Shown here piece after piece: positions 8,305-16,260 of a stretch of DNA of 20,773 nt. Position 1 is the first letter of the stretch. The number at the start of each line of letters is the position of its first letter. The translations under genes were made by a program, and so were the position numbers. The DNA comes from Zygnema cylindricum (lineage: Eukaryota > Streptophyta > Zygnematophyceae > Zygnematales > Zygnemataceae): NCBI GenBank assembly GCA_037447655.1, contig JBBHKE010000584.1, forward strand, positions 409,914 through 430,686. Reading direction: 5' to 3'. The notes below the pieces were generated by a model. The model searched no databases, was not told the origin of the DNA, and saw nothing but the letters and a program-made list of their open reading frames with translations.

Positions 8305-8916
8305 TGTTGATTTTAGGCGATCTCGGACGATATTATGTACAGAAATCGGATCACTAATATTGTACAGACAGCATGATCAAATCGTACGGAATCAAGTGAC
8401 GATTCCACGACAAACATTTTCAGTGGAAATTCTCAGGCATATTTGGGAGCGGCAACTAACGGCTGACATTACCAATTTTGGCGTGTAGTCATTGGACCAC
8501 ACAGTGCACACATTTAGCATTCAAATAGGAGTGCACATATACATATAGCAAGCATTCCACATGAAGAGATTATCTCTCTTATAACAAGCTTTTGTAGCAA
8601 TTTGGTAGGCAATGATGTGCAACAATTTTTATTCATAGAAAACATCATTGTACATAGATCACAAAGATGAGACAAATAGTCATTGGAGGAGAATCCAACT
8701 TAATACGATAGTGAATGTCCAAGAGACAGTTGTAATTCCTACTTATATAATTCCATTTAAAGCTACCTAAACCTGCCTCAATCTATTGTCTACCTCTATT
8801 CCTACTCCCATCTGTAAACCCTTTGTGAGGCACATAACAACACTCTTTCTAGTGTATGCTTAAGGCTTATCTATTTTTGTCCTTGGCCTAGGGATAATGT
8901 GAGCACCTAGAACTAA
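8305..8916 (+). repeat. Family A LTR shared by copies 2 and 3
   Basis: Starts TGTTGATTTTAGGCGATC after the purine tract GAGTAGGAG. Homology with the LTR at 13438 continues to ACTAA at 8912-8916 and then stops. The canonical terminal CA is not clear. A TATATAA at 8744-8750 is a plausible core promoter, placing the start of transcription about 150 bases before the LTR end. In the other LTRs this site reads TTTTATAA or TGTATAATAA. Confidence 0.75.
8744..8750 (+). promoter_or_regulatory. TATA box in shared family A LTR
   Basis: TATATAA lies about 170 bases before the LTR end, where an LTR promoter is expected, and would drive transcription into copy 3. It is the best TATA match among the three LTRs. 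Activity is inferred. Confidence 0.4.
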
Positions 8917-8920
8917 AAGT

Positions 8921-8932
8921 TTATGGGCCCAC
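8921..8932 (+). promoter_or_regulatory. Primer-binding site for an initiator tRNA-Met fragment
   Basis: TTATGGGCCCAC begins four bases after the end of LTR homology. It is the exact complement of GTGGGCCCATAA, the anticodon stem-loop region of plant initiator tRNA-Met as I recall it. Most plant Copia elements instead match the tRNA 3' end (TGGTATCAGAGC). Priming by an internally cleaved initiator tRNA is established for Drosophila copia and yeast Ty5. Copies 1 and 2 have lost this site; family B has a decayed ATGGCCCA at the same place. Confidence 0.6.
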
Positions 8933-9150
8933 ACTAAGTGGTGACCTGTGTGTCTTCAAGGTTTTTAGAGTAGAGGAGTCGAGGGCAGGCGAATCCAATA
9001 ATTGAGTCCAATGCAACGTTACTTCGGATTACTACAAAGGCAACAAAGGCATCAAACATAACACTTGATCATCGGTTTCGTTGGAAACCGAATTCCCAGC
9101 AGAATACTAAACATTGAGGCAGGGAACAGATCATGAGAGACCGCGTCAAA
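8933..9150 (+). other. 5' leader of copy 3 with hairpin
   Basis: Untranslated leader between primer site and gag; no open frame of note. It holds a perfect 8-bp hairpin, TCGGTTTC-GTTG-GAAACCGA, at 9072-9091. In LTR elements this region usually carries packaging and dimerisation signals. Only this copy retains it, so conservation cannot be tested here. Confidence 0.45.
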
Positions 9151-9159
9151 CATGCGACA

Positions 9160-9780
9160 AGGTCAAAGGGGACGTAGGAGAGATCAAAGACAGCGACAGG
9201 TTCTCCAAGTGCGAAAGACAATTACAACTTAGTCGTATGTACAGAGGAGCAGATCACACCCACATGGTCTAAGAAGACCGAGCTAACCAAGAATATCCTT
9301 TTGACATCCCACAAAGAATGAACACCTATTGAATCATACATCACTCACTACTCTAACCTACTAGACCAAGCAAAGTCAACAAGCATAGTCTTTTCAATGG
9401 CCACACAAATTTGTTGGTTGATTCTTTCACTACCAAAGTAGTTCGCAGATATTCTCACCTCCACAAAGAATGAACACCTATTGAATCATACATCACTCAC
9501 TACTCTAACCTACTAGACCAAGCAAAGTCAAGAAGCATAGTCTTTTCAATGGCCACACAAATTTGTTGGTTGATTCTTTCACTACCAAAGTAGTTCGCAG
9601 ATATTCTCAACTGGTATGAGGTGCAGAACGCGAAACAATGGGCGTGGAACAAAATGGTGGAGTTGCTACTGAATTTTCAATCTATGACAGCTAACGTGTC
9701 CAGAGTTCACACACAATCTGATGGCTCCTACAATTCACTTGCAAGTGAGACAAAAGGAAAAGACAAGGGTAGTTAGTCAC
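9160..9780 (+). pseudogene. Copia-type Gag remnant, copy 3
   Basis: Corresponds to 582-1105 of copy 1. The frame around 9262-9450 contains SYITHYSNLLDQAK and LILSLPK followed by a stop in place of Gln; an earlier TGA replaces Gly in the segment before TPIESYI. A 152-base tandem duplication (9309-9609) repeats the core and shifts the frame. After it come WYEVQNAKQWAWNKMVELLL and an acidic/Lys tail. The Gag core pattern is the same as in copy 1, and the two copies have different lesions, so both decayed from a working gag. No CCHC knuckle is visible. Confidence 0.6.
9309..9609 (+). repeat. 152-bp tandem duplication inside gag of copy 3
   Basis: Bases 9309-9460 are repeated at 9461-9609. I see one mismatch (AAGTCAACAAGC against AAGTCAAGAAGC) before the copies diverge at CTCAC versus CTCAA. 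The length is not a multiple of three, so gag was frameshifted. Copy 1 has a single unit, so the duplication arose in copy 3. Confidence 0.85.
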
Positions 9781-9839
9781 ATTCAGGTGAGAAAGACAAA
9801 GAGGATACTCACACCAAATAAAAGGATGAGTCTAAATTC

Positions 9840-10195
9840 ATGTATGTACAAAGCATCCTGCGCAAAGGGATTGGAGACAGCCAAGGCGACAAGCAAGGCA
9901 AATCCAAAACTCTGCAAGAAACTCCAACAACCAATGGTAGTTGCCACACGCACTCCACAAAACAGATTACGTCATATCGAAGTGGAATTGCTAAGCGAGC
10001 AAGGGGTGCAGAGATTTTCCAGCATGTTGCAAAAAAAAAGGAGAACATCCGTGGCATCAAAGCCACAATGATGGACAGCTCCAAACAAGCCAAATGGGTG
10101 AATTTGACAGACCTACAAGAAAGTGGCAGAAAAGTAATCACCAAATACGAACTAAAAGACAAGGACGCAAGGCATTTCAAAGAAAAACTGAAACG
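9840..10195 (+). pseudogene. Lys-rich unknown frame upstream of candidate intron, copy 3
   Basis: Open from ATG 9840 to TAA 10197-10199. Under the splice model it continues across the intron at 10196-10262 into the frame ending at 10563, giving about 220 codons. It is basic and polar, with ENIRGIKATMMDSSKQAKWV followed by NLTDLQESGRKVITKYELKD and a charged helix-like end. I do not recognise it; weak resemblance to linker regions of plant DUF4283/LINE-type proteins is only an impression. From 10038 it is identical to copy 1. Confidence 0.45.
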
Positions 10196-10262
10196 GTAAG
10201 AAGTCAGTCATCATACAAAGAGCAGAAAATCACATTTTTTGCTCATGACTAAAAATCTGCAG
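10196..10262 (+). other. Candidate spliceosomal intron, copy 3
   Basis: Identical to 1469-1535 of copy 1: GTAAGAAG...TGCAG, 67 nt. Splicing would remove an immediate TAA stop and keep the frame open into 10263-10563. Confidence 0.5.
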
Positions 10263-10563
10263 GTATTTCAAAACACTGCAGGAGATCACAAAAGTGGGAG
10301 GGACATGGAAAAAAAAAAGAGTGGGAAACACTCACATGGGGTTAACCGAGCGCCCAACAACATGCAGATCCGCGGATCGCAAGTGTCACAAACTGATTCG
10401 ACCTCTCAAATTCCACCTCCACATTCAAATTCCGCAAAGGAATCAAGCCTCTCGAGCGGATCTGAACTCAACAACTTGTCACAATAAAAGTCAAGCTGAA
10501 GTAAGAAAAAGTCAAAGAAAAAAACATAAAAATCCAGAACATACATTGGACGGATTCACATAA
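10263..10563 (+). pseudogene. Basic frame downstream of candidate intron, copy 3
   Basis: Identical to 1536-1836. Continues the spliced frame with GGTWKKKRVGNTHMGLTERP and ends at TAA 10561-10563. Rich in Lys, Arg and His. No known domain. Confidence 0.35.
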
Positions 10564-10640
10564 GAGGTGAAGATGGAAGTCAAATGTAAGGAGTTAGATT
10601 TCAAAAAGATAGCACAACAGGGATCCTCACAAAAATTAGC

Positions 10641-11144
10641 GTGGACACTCACCAATCAGTTGGCAGAGAAATCCTTGGAAGTATAACAGGCATGCGGAAG
10701 CACACGAAGAGTTGTAGCCATGGGGCTAAAGAAGAAAGTCTTGCGACTATAATGGGTAGCATTGACCACAGCAAAAACGACAATCTGCAAGACGAAAATC
10801 GACAAGAAGGTCAAAAGAAAAATCCAGCCAAGAAGGTAACACATGGTAGCACATGGAGGGGCAAAGAGGGAGCAAAGGGAGTCAGGGTGCAATTGTCAAC
10901 AAACATGACAGATATAACGGAAACCAAAGGTCCATATGGCAAGAAGCTCATTCTCATCATGAGAAGCAGAAAAGGGAGCCGAGAGGAAAGCAACAAGAGT
11001 AAGGAAGTCGGATCCTCACCAAAGATGGAAACAAAGACAGAACGCTCCACATATCAAGCACCACATTCACCCACCAAAGTTTCAAGTCCACCTCATCACT
11101 CGCCATCACAAACCGCACAGGTGGAAAAGACCCTAGTGTTTTAG
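10641..11144 (+). CDS. Lys/Ser-rich hypothetical protein of family A, copy 3
   Basis: 167-codon frame whose product is identical to that at 1914-2417. It lies in the tract 10038-11195 shared without change with copy 1. Basic, low complexity, Pro/Ser-rich tail, no known domain. Identity in a tract that also covers non-coding DNA says nothing about selection; it reflects recent copying. Confidence 0.4.
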   Translation: MDTHQSVGREILGSITGMRKHTKSCSHGAKEESLATIMGSIDHSKNDNLQDENRQEGQKKNPAKKVTHGSTWRGKEGAKGVRVQLSTNMTDITETKGPYGKKLILIMRSRKGSREESNKSKEVGSSPKMETKTERSTYQAPHSPTKVSSPPHHSPSQTAQVEKTLVF

Positions 11145-11367
11145 AGGACAAAGGTCTTGCAAAACCATGGAGAGAGGAGTAAGAGAACATTAACAATGAG
11201 ATTAAAACACCATGGTTAGAAGTGTTAGAGTTAATATAAATTGGAACTAAACCAAAGGAATTCAGAATTGAGGCTGATACTCAAAGATGTAGATCCAAGG
11301 TAGCCACATAAAAAGGAAAATCTGAATTATAATTGATTATAGCTACCTCAAGAATAACAAACCGAGC

Positions 11368-11888
11368 ATGACAAAGGATAGGACAGGTGGAAACTTACCA
11401 TGTAAGAACTCAAGCAAACGGGAGCCGAGAAGCAAGCACAATGGCAGAGCATTCAAATCCCCCGTCAAGACCTCCAGCAAGGAAGATATTGTAAGTCTTC
11501 ATGTCAATGAAAAAAATGGAAAATCTGCAAACAGAAGAGGAGAAAAGGGAGAGTCACAAATGGAGTCAAAAAATTTCATTTTAGGAAACGTAGGCAGGAA
11601 ACACTTGCAAAAAGGCAAGAAAATTTATCAATAGGAACTTCAACAAAACTCCTAAAGATGACACTAACCCTTCTATCTCTCTTAGGCATCTCTGCAGAAA
11701 ATAAAAGCCAGCAGCAAAAGGACAATTTCACGGGATTTCACCAAAGTGGAGTCGGGAATCCGGCAACACTCAGAGTACACATTGAGGTGAACTCCAAAAT
11801 CGAGTCTAATCCATCGGACATCGAGGCCAAATCTGCACACGCAAATAAGGCGTCAAAGATTCAAGCCGAGGAAATTCCAAAGACCTAG
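11368..11888 (+). pseudogene. Degenerate basic coding remnant, copy 3
   Basis: Frames 11368-11634 and 11658-11888 match the remnants at 2430-2988 and 6321-6753. The second retains ESNPSDIEAKSAH, close to copy 2, so this short block is the best-conserved part. The break between the frames lies at a different place from those in the other copies. No recognised domain. Confidence 0.3.
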
Positions 11889-12013
11889 AATGAGGTTTTG
11901 CTAACCCTAAACAATAATGCATTAGGTAGTGGAAAATTTACAAGGAGGGAGAAGGGAGACTTACCGAAATTTGGAAGGACACTTAACCTTGCCAAATCTC
12001 TATCCTCAAGGAT

Positions 12014-13020
12014 TTGGGCAATGCGAAAATTGAGCTAGTCATACGGCTGATGAAGGACCTGCAAGGAAGAATCACAACGGAAGGCGTGAGTGGGTTAGAA
12101 AAAGCTCTCATAGAAAAACTAACATTAATTGAAGTGGGATTGTACAGGAAACAACCAACTACAAGGGCTACAGAAAATGAAACAATAAAGATTCCATCTC
12201 AGACAGTAGAAAAAGGAAAGTTGGAGATCAGGAATCCAACATTACAACCTCATCAAGAAGCAAGGTTGCAAATCTTACCTCATGAATCGATCGACCAATT
12301 TGGAGACGCCTCACTTCTCCACGAGGGGAAAATCTCCACATGAAAGACGCAGCGAAAGCCGTGTGTGGGAAAAAGGGAAAGGATTTTGGAAATCCTAAAA
12401 CCCTTGACAGTTTCATGATTACGGGATTACAAGGGGGAGAGGAGGCAAACAGCTTACAAGAGAGAGGAAACATAAGTCAGAAAACCACTCCAGTTCATGG
12501 CAGTCTAAGCGATAGAGGGAGTCAAAGCTATGATATTTTATACCATGACATGAGAGAAAAAGACTTAGAAGAAATCAGAGGTGAAAAATTCAAGAAAAAA
12601 AAACTGAAACCTAATTGTGTAGTGTCCTTTGAGCGCCTCCCACTATATGGATGCGACAAAGGCGGTACAGGCACGTTTGTGAGCGAGCGACAATAGAGCG
12701 AACACAAAGTTTTGTCGCACATTCCAAGCGACATTATCGCGGCCATATGCTCATACATCGAAAGATCAAAATTTGTCAAGCGACGAAAATTTCATCACGC
12801 GACGCTTCGCGAAAAAACATTACTGTCGCGCATTCCAAGCGTCGTGATCGCGAATGCAGAATTACACATCGAACGACGTAAGTTGGTTGGGCAACGAAAA
12901 TGTAATCTTACAACGGATCATGAGCGACAAGAATTTGACTGTGCGACACTTTGCAACGTCGAAATGATTTTACCTCGCGACAGTGTAATCGACGGCCGAG
13001 TTTCATCAAGAGTTACGTGA
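12014..13020 (+). pseudogene. Long unknown family A frame, copy 3 (one nonsense change, one frameshift)
   Basis: First part 12014-12343 (VSGLEKALIEKLT, TLQPHQEARLQILPHESIDQ), then a shift of frame into 12340-12696. From ATG 12340 the same frame runs to 13018 with a single internal stop, TAG at 12694-12696, where copy 2 has TGG (Trp). A final TGA at 13018-13020 replaces CGA. Blocks SLQERGN, MREKDLEEIRG, KKKKLKPNC, PLYGCDKGG, KFVKRRKFHHATLREKTLL and DHERQEFDC match copies 1 and 2. The three copies carry different disabling changes in an otherwise common frame, so the ancestor probably encoded a protein of at least about 400 residues. Function unknown. Confidence 0.5.
12652..12981 (+). repeat. 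GCGAC-rich segment, copy 3
   Basis: TGCGACAAAG, GAGCGAGCGACAA, AAGCGACATT, AAGCGACGAAAA, ACGCGACGCTTCGCG, GAGCGACAAG, GTGCGACACT and CGCGACAGTG occur within about 330 bases. Same position relative to the LTR as in copies 1 and 2. Confidence 0.55.
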
Positions 13021-13428
13021 ACCTTGGATTTGCAGGTTCACGCAAACGACAAGGATTGCACATCATGTATTCCGGATGAGGAGTTAGTAACAAGGGACGC
13101 AATCTCAAGCTGCGTTATTCCTTTTTACAGAAAAACGAATCTCCGTGGTCCATTCATGGACGTCCACGATTTTCAGGAACAAATGTAGTCCTAACGGACA
13201 AAATTTTACGGGAAGCAAATTCTCCCCGATATTAACAAAATTTCAGATTTTGCACAATACAGATTGTATGGAATATAACTACACAGGTACACTACTATCA
13301 AAGGGCCGATCGCAAATTACCGATTTGCATAAATTGAGGAGCTGAACAAGCTCAATACCATTAAATCGCAAACTGCATATTATCGATTTGATGAAATCGA
13401 AGAGCCAGGGTAATATCAACACAAGCTC

Positions 13429-13437
13429 GAGTGGGAG
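13429..13437 (+). promoter_or_regulatory. Polypurine tract, copy 3
   Basis: GAGTGGGAG directly before the LTR start TGTTGATTTTAGG; the plus-strand primer site of a Copia-type element. Confidence 0.65.
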
Positions 13438-14048
13438 TGTTGATTTTAGGCGATCTCGGACGATATTATGTACAGAAATCGGATCGCCGATATTGTACGG
13501 ACAGCAGGATCAAATTGTACAGAATCGAGTGACGATTCCACGACAAACATTTTCAATTGAAATTCTCAAGCTTATTTGGGAGCGGCCACTGACGGCTGAC
13601 ATTACCAATTTTGGCGTGTAGTCATTAGACCGCAGGGTGCACATATTCAACATTCAGATAAGAGTGCACATATTAAAATAGCAAACATTCCACAAGAAGA
13701 GATTATCTCTATTATAACAAGCTTTTGAGCAATTTGGTAGACAATGATGTGCAACAGTTTTTATTCATAGAAAACATCATTGTACATAGATCACAAAGAT
13801 GAGACGAATAGTCATTGGAGGAGAATCTAGCTTAATTAGATAGAGAATGTCCAAGAGACAATTGTAATTCCTAACTGTATAATAACATTTAAAAATGCCT
13901 TAACCTGCCTCAATCTATAGTCTATATCTATTTCTACTCCCATCTCTAAACTCTTTGTGAGGCACATAATGGCACCCATTGTAGTGTATACTTTAGGCTT
14001 ATCTACTTTAATCCTCGGCCAAGGGCTAAGGTGAGCACCCAAAACTAA
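13438..14048 (+). repeat. Family A 3' LTR, copy 3
   Basis: About 611 bases, TGTTGATTTTAGGCG... to ...AAAACTAA. Bases to 13807 are identical to the LTR of copy 1, while the remainder can only be compared with 8305-8916 and differs from it in many places. The core promoter region reads TGTATAATAA instead of TATATAA. Confidence 0.75.
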
Positions 14049-14554
14049 GATGGCTCTCCTAAAAGAGATCCTGATCCGCTAAAACTCTGGATTTCATTGC
14101 ATGAAAAACGTTGAGCCGTGTTAAATAGTGAGGAAAACACATTTTTTTGTCACATGTTTTGGTTCTTAAGGGCTTCCTTTGTTTAGACCGGACACGTGGC
14201 GAATTATGAATGTGGGGAGAATTCTGATACGGTTCAGGCGATGGAAAAGTACACACTGAACAGTAGCAAAAAAGTTACGTAGACAACTTTTAAGGTCGGA
14301 AAAAGTGTACAAATATTGTCGGGTTACAACATGTTTTACACAATCTGTTTGGTCGCCCGCTCCTTTCGGCTCTCTCTCTCTCCCTCTCGCTCTCTCTCTC
14401 TCCCTCTCCGGCTCTCCTTTGTCCTACTGCGCTATTCCTAACACTTTTCCTCATTTTTCCTTTTGATGGCTCTCATTCGAACTATTTCCCAATGTCACAT
14501 CCATTTCATTACCGATTTTAACTTCTTTTTTTTCCCTCCTCGCTCGTATGTGCC
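14049..14554. other. Right flank of array, with CT-rich tract
   Basis: Non-coding. Bases 14244-14276 match 533-565 of the left flank at 31 of 33 positions. A pyrimidine tract built of CTCT runs covers about 14368-14416, a microsatellite of the kind also common in plant 5' UTRs. An ATG at 14466 follows, with a frame of some 65 codons that I do not recognise. Confidence 0.5.
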
Positions 14555-14765
14555 ACAGAATCTGATCCTCGAGAGTTGTTGGAATCTCCTCCCACTAGTT
14601 TTGTTCCTCAGCCCAAAACCAAAATCAATTACCAAAAGTTAGCACTGTGGCAAAGTCGCGCCAAAATCAACACTATTATCGGTTAGAAGACCATTCATTC
14701 CCTTGCGAACCCCTCCACAATAGTTTTCACAAACGGAGGTAAAGCTCCGATTAATTCCAACCATT
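14555..14765 (+). pseudogene. Protein-like remnant of unknown origin (+ strand)
   Basis: One frame reads ESDPRELLESPPTSFVPQPK, then INYQKLALWQSRAKIN, a stop (TAG, about 14684), and a further open stretch. The composition is protein-like rather than random, and a Pro-rich linker followed by an aromatic/basic helix is plausible for a structural protein of a reverse-transcribing element. It points away from the remnant on the other strand that begins ten bases later. No family recognised with confidence. Confidence 0.25.
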
Positions 14766-14774
14766 CAGGGAATA

Positions 14775-15347
14775 TTAATTAAGCAAGTCAACTTTTCGAA
14801 TGCAATAGGTTAACTCCTCCTTCCGTAGTTGTCCCAACCTTTGAAGATTTTGGCATTTCTTCTGCAATTGTCTCTTTGAGAATCTGGAATGGTGGTGGCT
14901 AAGTCGCCTTGTGTTCCGGCACGTTACTTTCGTGTAAGATTTTGCTAATACTGCTTTTTTTTTCTTTTTCTTACATTTTTCATCATCATCCAAAGTATCT
15001 GAGTTGCCATTATTACTAGAGCTTGAGCTACCCTCAAATTCCTCTTTCACCGAAACATTTTCCTTTTTCACCTTTTTATCCTTTTCTTTCATAAATTTCT
15101 CCCATTGCTTATTAGTGTCTCTATCTAACACAATGTCATAATTTTCCTTCTTTTTAGATTGTTCCGATCGGAAGGATTTAGCTGGCAATGACTCCTCGCA
15201 ATTTGGCACAATTCCTTCACCGAAAAAGAATTCTCGTTCTTGGACCCCAAAGAGATTGCTCTGATGTCGTCGGAGTTTCCGAGGTCCCCATAGGCACCCT
15301 CGGTATGGATGGAGAGGGTGTGTTCTTCTTTTTCTTCCCTCCCACAC
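14775..15347 (-). pseudogene. Gag- or coat-like remnant, possibly Copia or pararetrovirus derived
   Basis: A 190-codon frame on the - strand. Its middle contains YDIVLDRDTNKQWEKFMKEK, then a Lys cluster, an acidic Ser/Asn/Asp-rich stretch and a Lys run. The first 70 residues look out of frame: between about 15345 and 15125 the neighbouring frame reads more like protein (SLGSKNENSFSVKELCQIAR and on to NPSDRNNLKRRKIMTL). A one-base shift near 15140 probably broke the gene. It lies just inside a tRNA-Met-like primer site (15382-15393), as expected for the first gene of a Copia element or an integrated plant pararetrovirus. No zinc knuckle or other diagnostic motif decides between these. Confidence 0.35.
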
Positions 15348-15381
15348 CTAACTCACTAGATCCTCAATGTGGAGCTAAACC

Positions 15382-15393
15382 GCTTCGATACCA
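15382..15393 (-). promoter_or_regulatory. Degenerate tRNA-Met primer-binding site
   Basis: On the - strand the sequence reads TGGTATCGAAGC, 10 of 12 matches to TGGTATCAGAGC, the site complementary to the 3' end of initiator tRNA-Met used by most plant Copia elements and by pararetroviruses. It precedes the remnant at 15347-14775 in the correct orientation. No LTR pair is visible around it. Confidence 0.35.
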
Positions 15394-16000
15394 ATTGAAA
15401 GGATGGATAACACAATTGGAATGCGCAAAAAATGACAAATTGCACAATGCGGAAGCGAATTTAACTTAATGTCAATAATCAACCAGCTCATACACATTAA
15501 ATTCTCATGAATGTAGATAGAGACATATATATATATAATTCAGAAGAGGAAATTCACATTAATTCTCACTCATTAATTCTACAATAATTTCTTAGTGGTG
15601 TCTAATTCTCTCTTTAGCTGGCATTTTAACTTAGTTGCAAATTAGATCTAGAAATCTAATTCTAGAAGCGTCACATGTACTTAGACGCAAACTGAAACTA
15701 CTCAAAACGAAAAGTCTAGAAGTACAATGCTTAAAGTACAACTTAACCTACGTGAAACGAAACTGCTAGAAGTACTACGCACAAACCGAAATACTAGAAG
15801 TCCTGTACACAAACGAAATCGACCATACCATTCTCAATTAAACAAACAAAACTAAAAGTACTAATGAAACGAAACAAAATGCGGACGTGACGCGCTACAA
15901 AACTGACACACACTAAAAACAAACTAACATCGACAAAATCCCACATTGCAATCCTAACAGCAAGTTCTCAGTGGATCTCAAGGAATAAAGGAACAAAGCC
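15394..16000. other. Non-coding AT-rich stretch with degenerate repeats
   Basis: No gene seen. A short (AT)n run lies at about 15522-15536. Between about 15690 and 15820 a loose motif recurs, ACGAAA followed within 20 bases by CTAGAAGT (ends near 15722, 15755 and 15800), like a decayed tandem repeat. Part of this may be LTR or leader sequence of the element whose primer site is at 15382-15393, but I find no second copy. Confidence 0.45.
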
Positions 16001-16125
16001 ATGGTGTCAGATGTGAAAGGTATATCGTTTTTACTAGATCTGTATCAAAACCCTACAAATCTCATCGTGTCTACTGTAGTTTCAGTGCTTGTACTCGTCC
16101 GGGGAATAAGGCGTATAGCTGAGGG
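16001..16125 (+). CDS. Possible small first exon or gene fragment with a hydrophobic segment
   Basis: An ATG in good plant context (GCCATGG) opens a frame reading MVSDVKGISFLLDLYQNPTN and then a hydrophobic stretch (IVSTVVSVLVLV) followed by RGIRR. This resembles the N-terminus of a small membrane protein. The frame meets a donor-like GGTAAAAG at about 16123, after AEG, and then runs into a TATCGCCGATA inverted-repeat cluster. No continuation exon is visible within the window. Could be a captured gene fragment or chance. Identity unknown. Confidence 0.25.
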
Positions 16126-16160
16126 TAAAAGCCGTACATTTATCTTTACGTCCCGTACAC

Positions 16161-16260
16161 TTATCGCCGATAGTTATTGTTATCGGCATTATCGCCGATA
16201 AGTACCCGATATTATCGGCTAGTTATCGGCGATAAGACCGATGTCGATATATTGTACCAA
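16161..16260. repeat. TATCGCCGATA inverted-repeat cluster
   Basis: TTATCGCCGATAA at 16189-16201 is the exact reverse complement of TTATCGGCGATAA at 16223-16235, 21 bases apart; a third arm (TTATCGCCGATA) is at 16161-16172. Around them are CCGATATTATCGG and AATATATCGATT. Similar CCGATATTG and ATCGCC motifs occur at the start of both LTR families (about 4769-4777 on +, 18517-18542 on -), so this may be a remnant of a related LTR or a small inverted-repeat transposon. Confidence 0.5.

Larger units (their letters stand above)
5189..8916 (+). mobile_element. Family A LTR retroelement, copy 2 (lacks 5' LTR and gag)
   Basis: Begins inside the Lys-rich frame upstream of the candidate intron, so the 5' LTR, leader and all of gag are absent. 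Compared with copies 1 and 3 it also lacks about 210 bases near 5725 (equivalent to about 1903-2114 of copy 1). It ends with an apparently full 3' LTR (8305-8916), which also serves as the 5' LTR of copy 3. It carries the best-preserved version of the long unknown frame (7229-8026). Where checked (about 6078-6310), the middle of copy 1 looks closer to this copy than to copy 3. Confidence 0.75.
8305..14048 (+). mobile_element. Family A LTR retroelement, copy 3 (structurally complete, non-autonomous)
   Basis: Bounded by LTRs at 8305-8916 (shared with copy 2) and 13438-14048. Internal region about 4.5 kb: primer site at 8921, leader to about 9150, broken gag, intron-bearing basic frame, Lys/Ser-rich frames, long unknown frame, GCGAC-rich segment, purine tract. 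No protease, integrase or reverse transcriptase is seen, so it resembles TR-GAG or LARD-type non-autonomous elements, which rely on enzymes from relatives. The two LTRs differ at very roughly one base in ten by eye, implying an old insertion. However, 10038-11195 and 13076-13807 are identical to copy 1, so these parts have been overwritten or duplicated more recently. A target-site duplication cannot be tested because the array's left end is truncated. Confidence 0.75.

Noticed and set aside
8484-8916. LTR start at TGTAGTCATT (4902, 8484, 13617)
   Set aside because: Considered first, but the purine tract lies 180 bases upstream directly before TGTTGATTTTA, and family B shares that border.
580-14048. 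Search for reverse transcriptase, integrase, RNase H and aspartic protease motifs in family A
   Set aside because: No YxDD-type, HHCC, DD35E or D(S/T)G context was found in any of the three copies, so the family is described as lacking pol.
580-14048. Family A as a Ty3/Gypsy Tat/Ogre-type element, from GTGAGCACC...GTGGTGACC near the LTR end
   Set aside because: The purine tract plus TGTTG border, the Gag pattern and the tRNA-Met-type primer site fit Ty1/Copia better; the resemblance is short.
14368-14416. CT-rich tract as a promoter or 5' UTR
   Set aside because: Plant 5' UTRs often hold such tracts, but no supported gene follows, so it is listed only as a low-complexity repeat.
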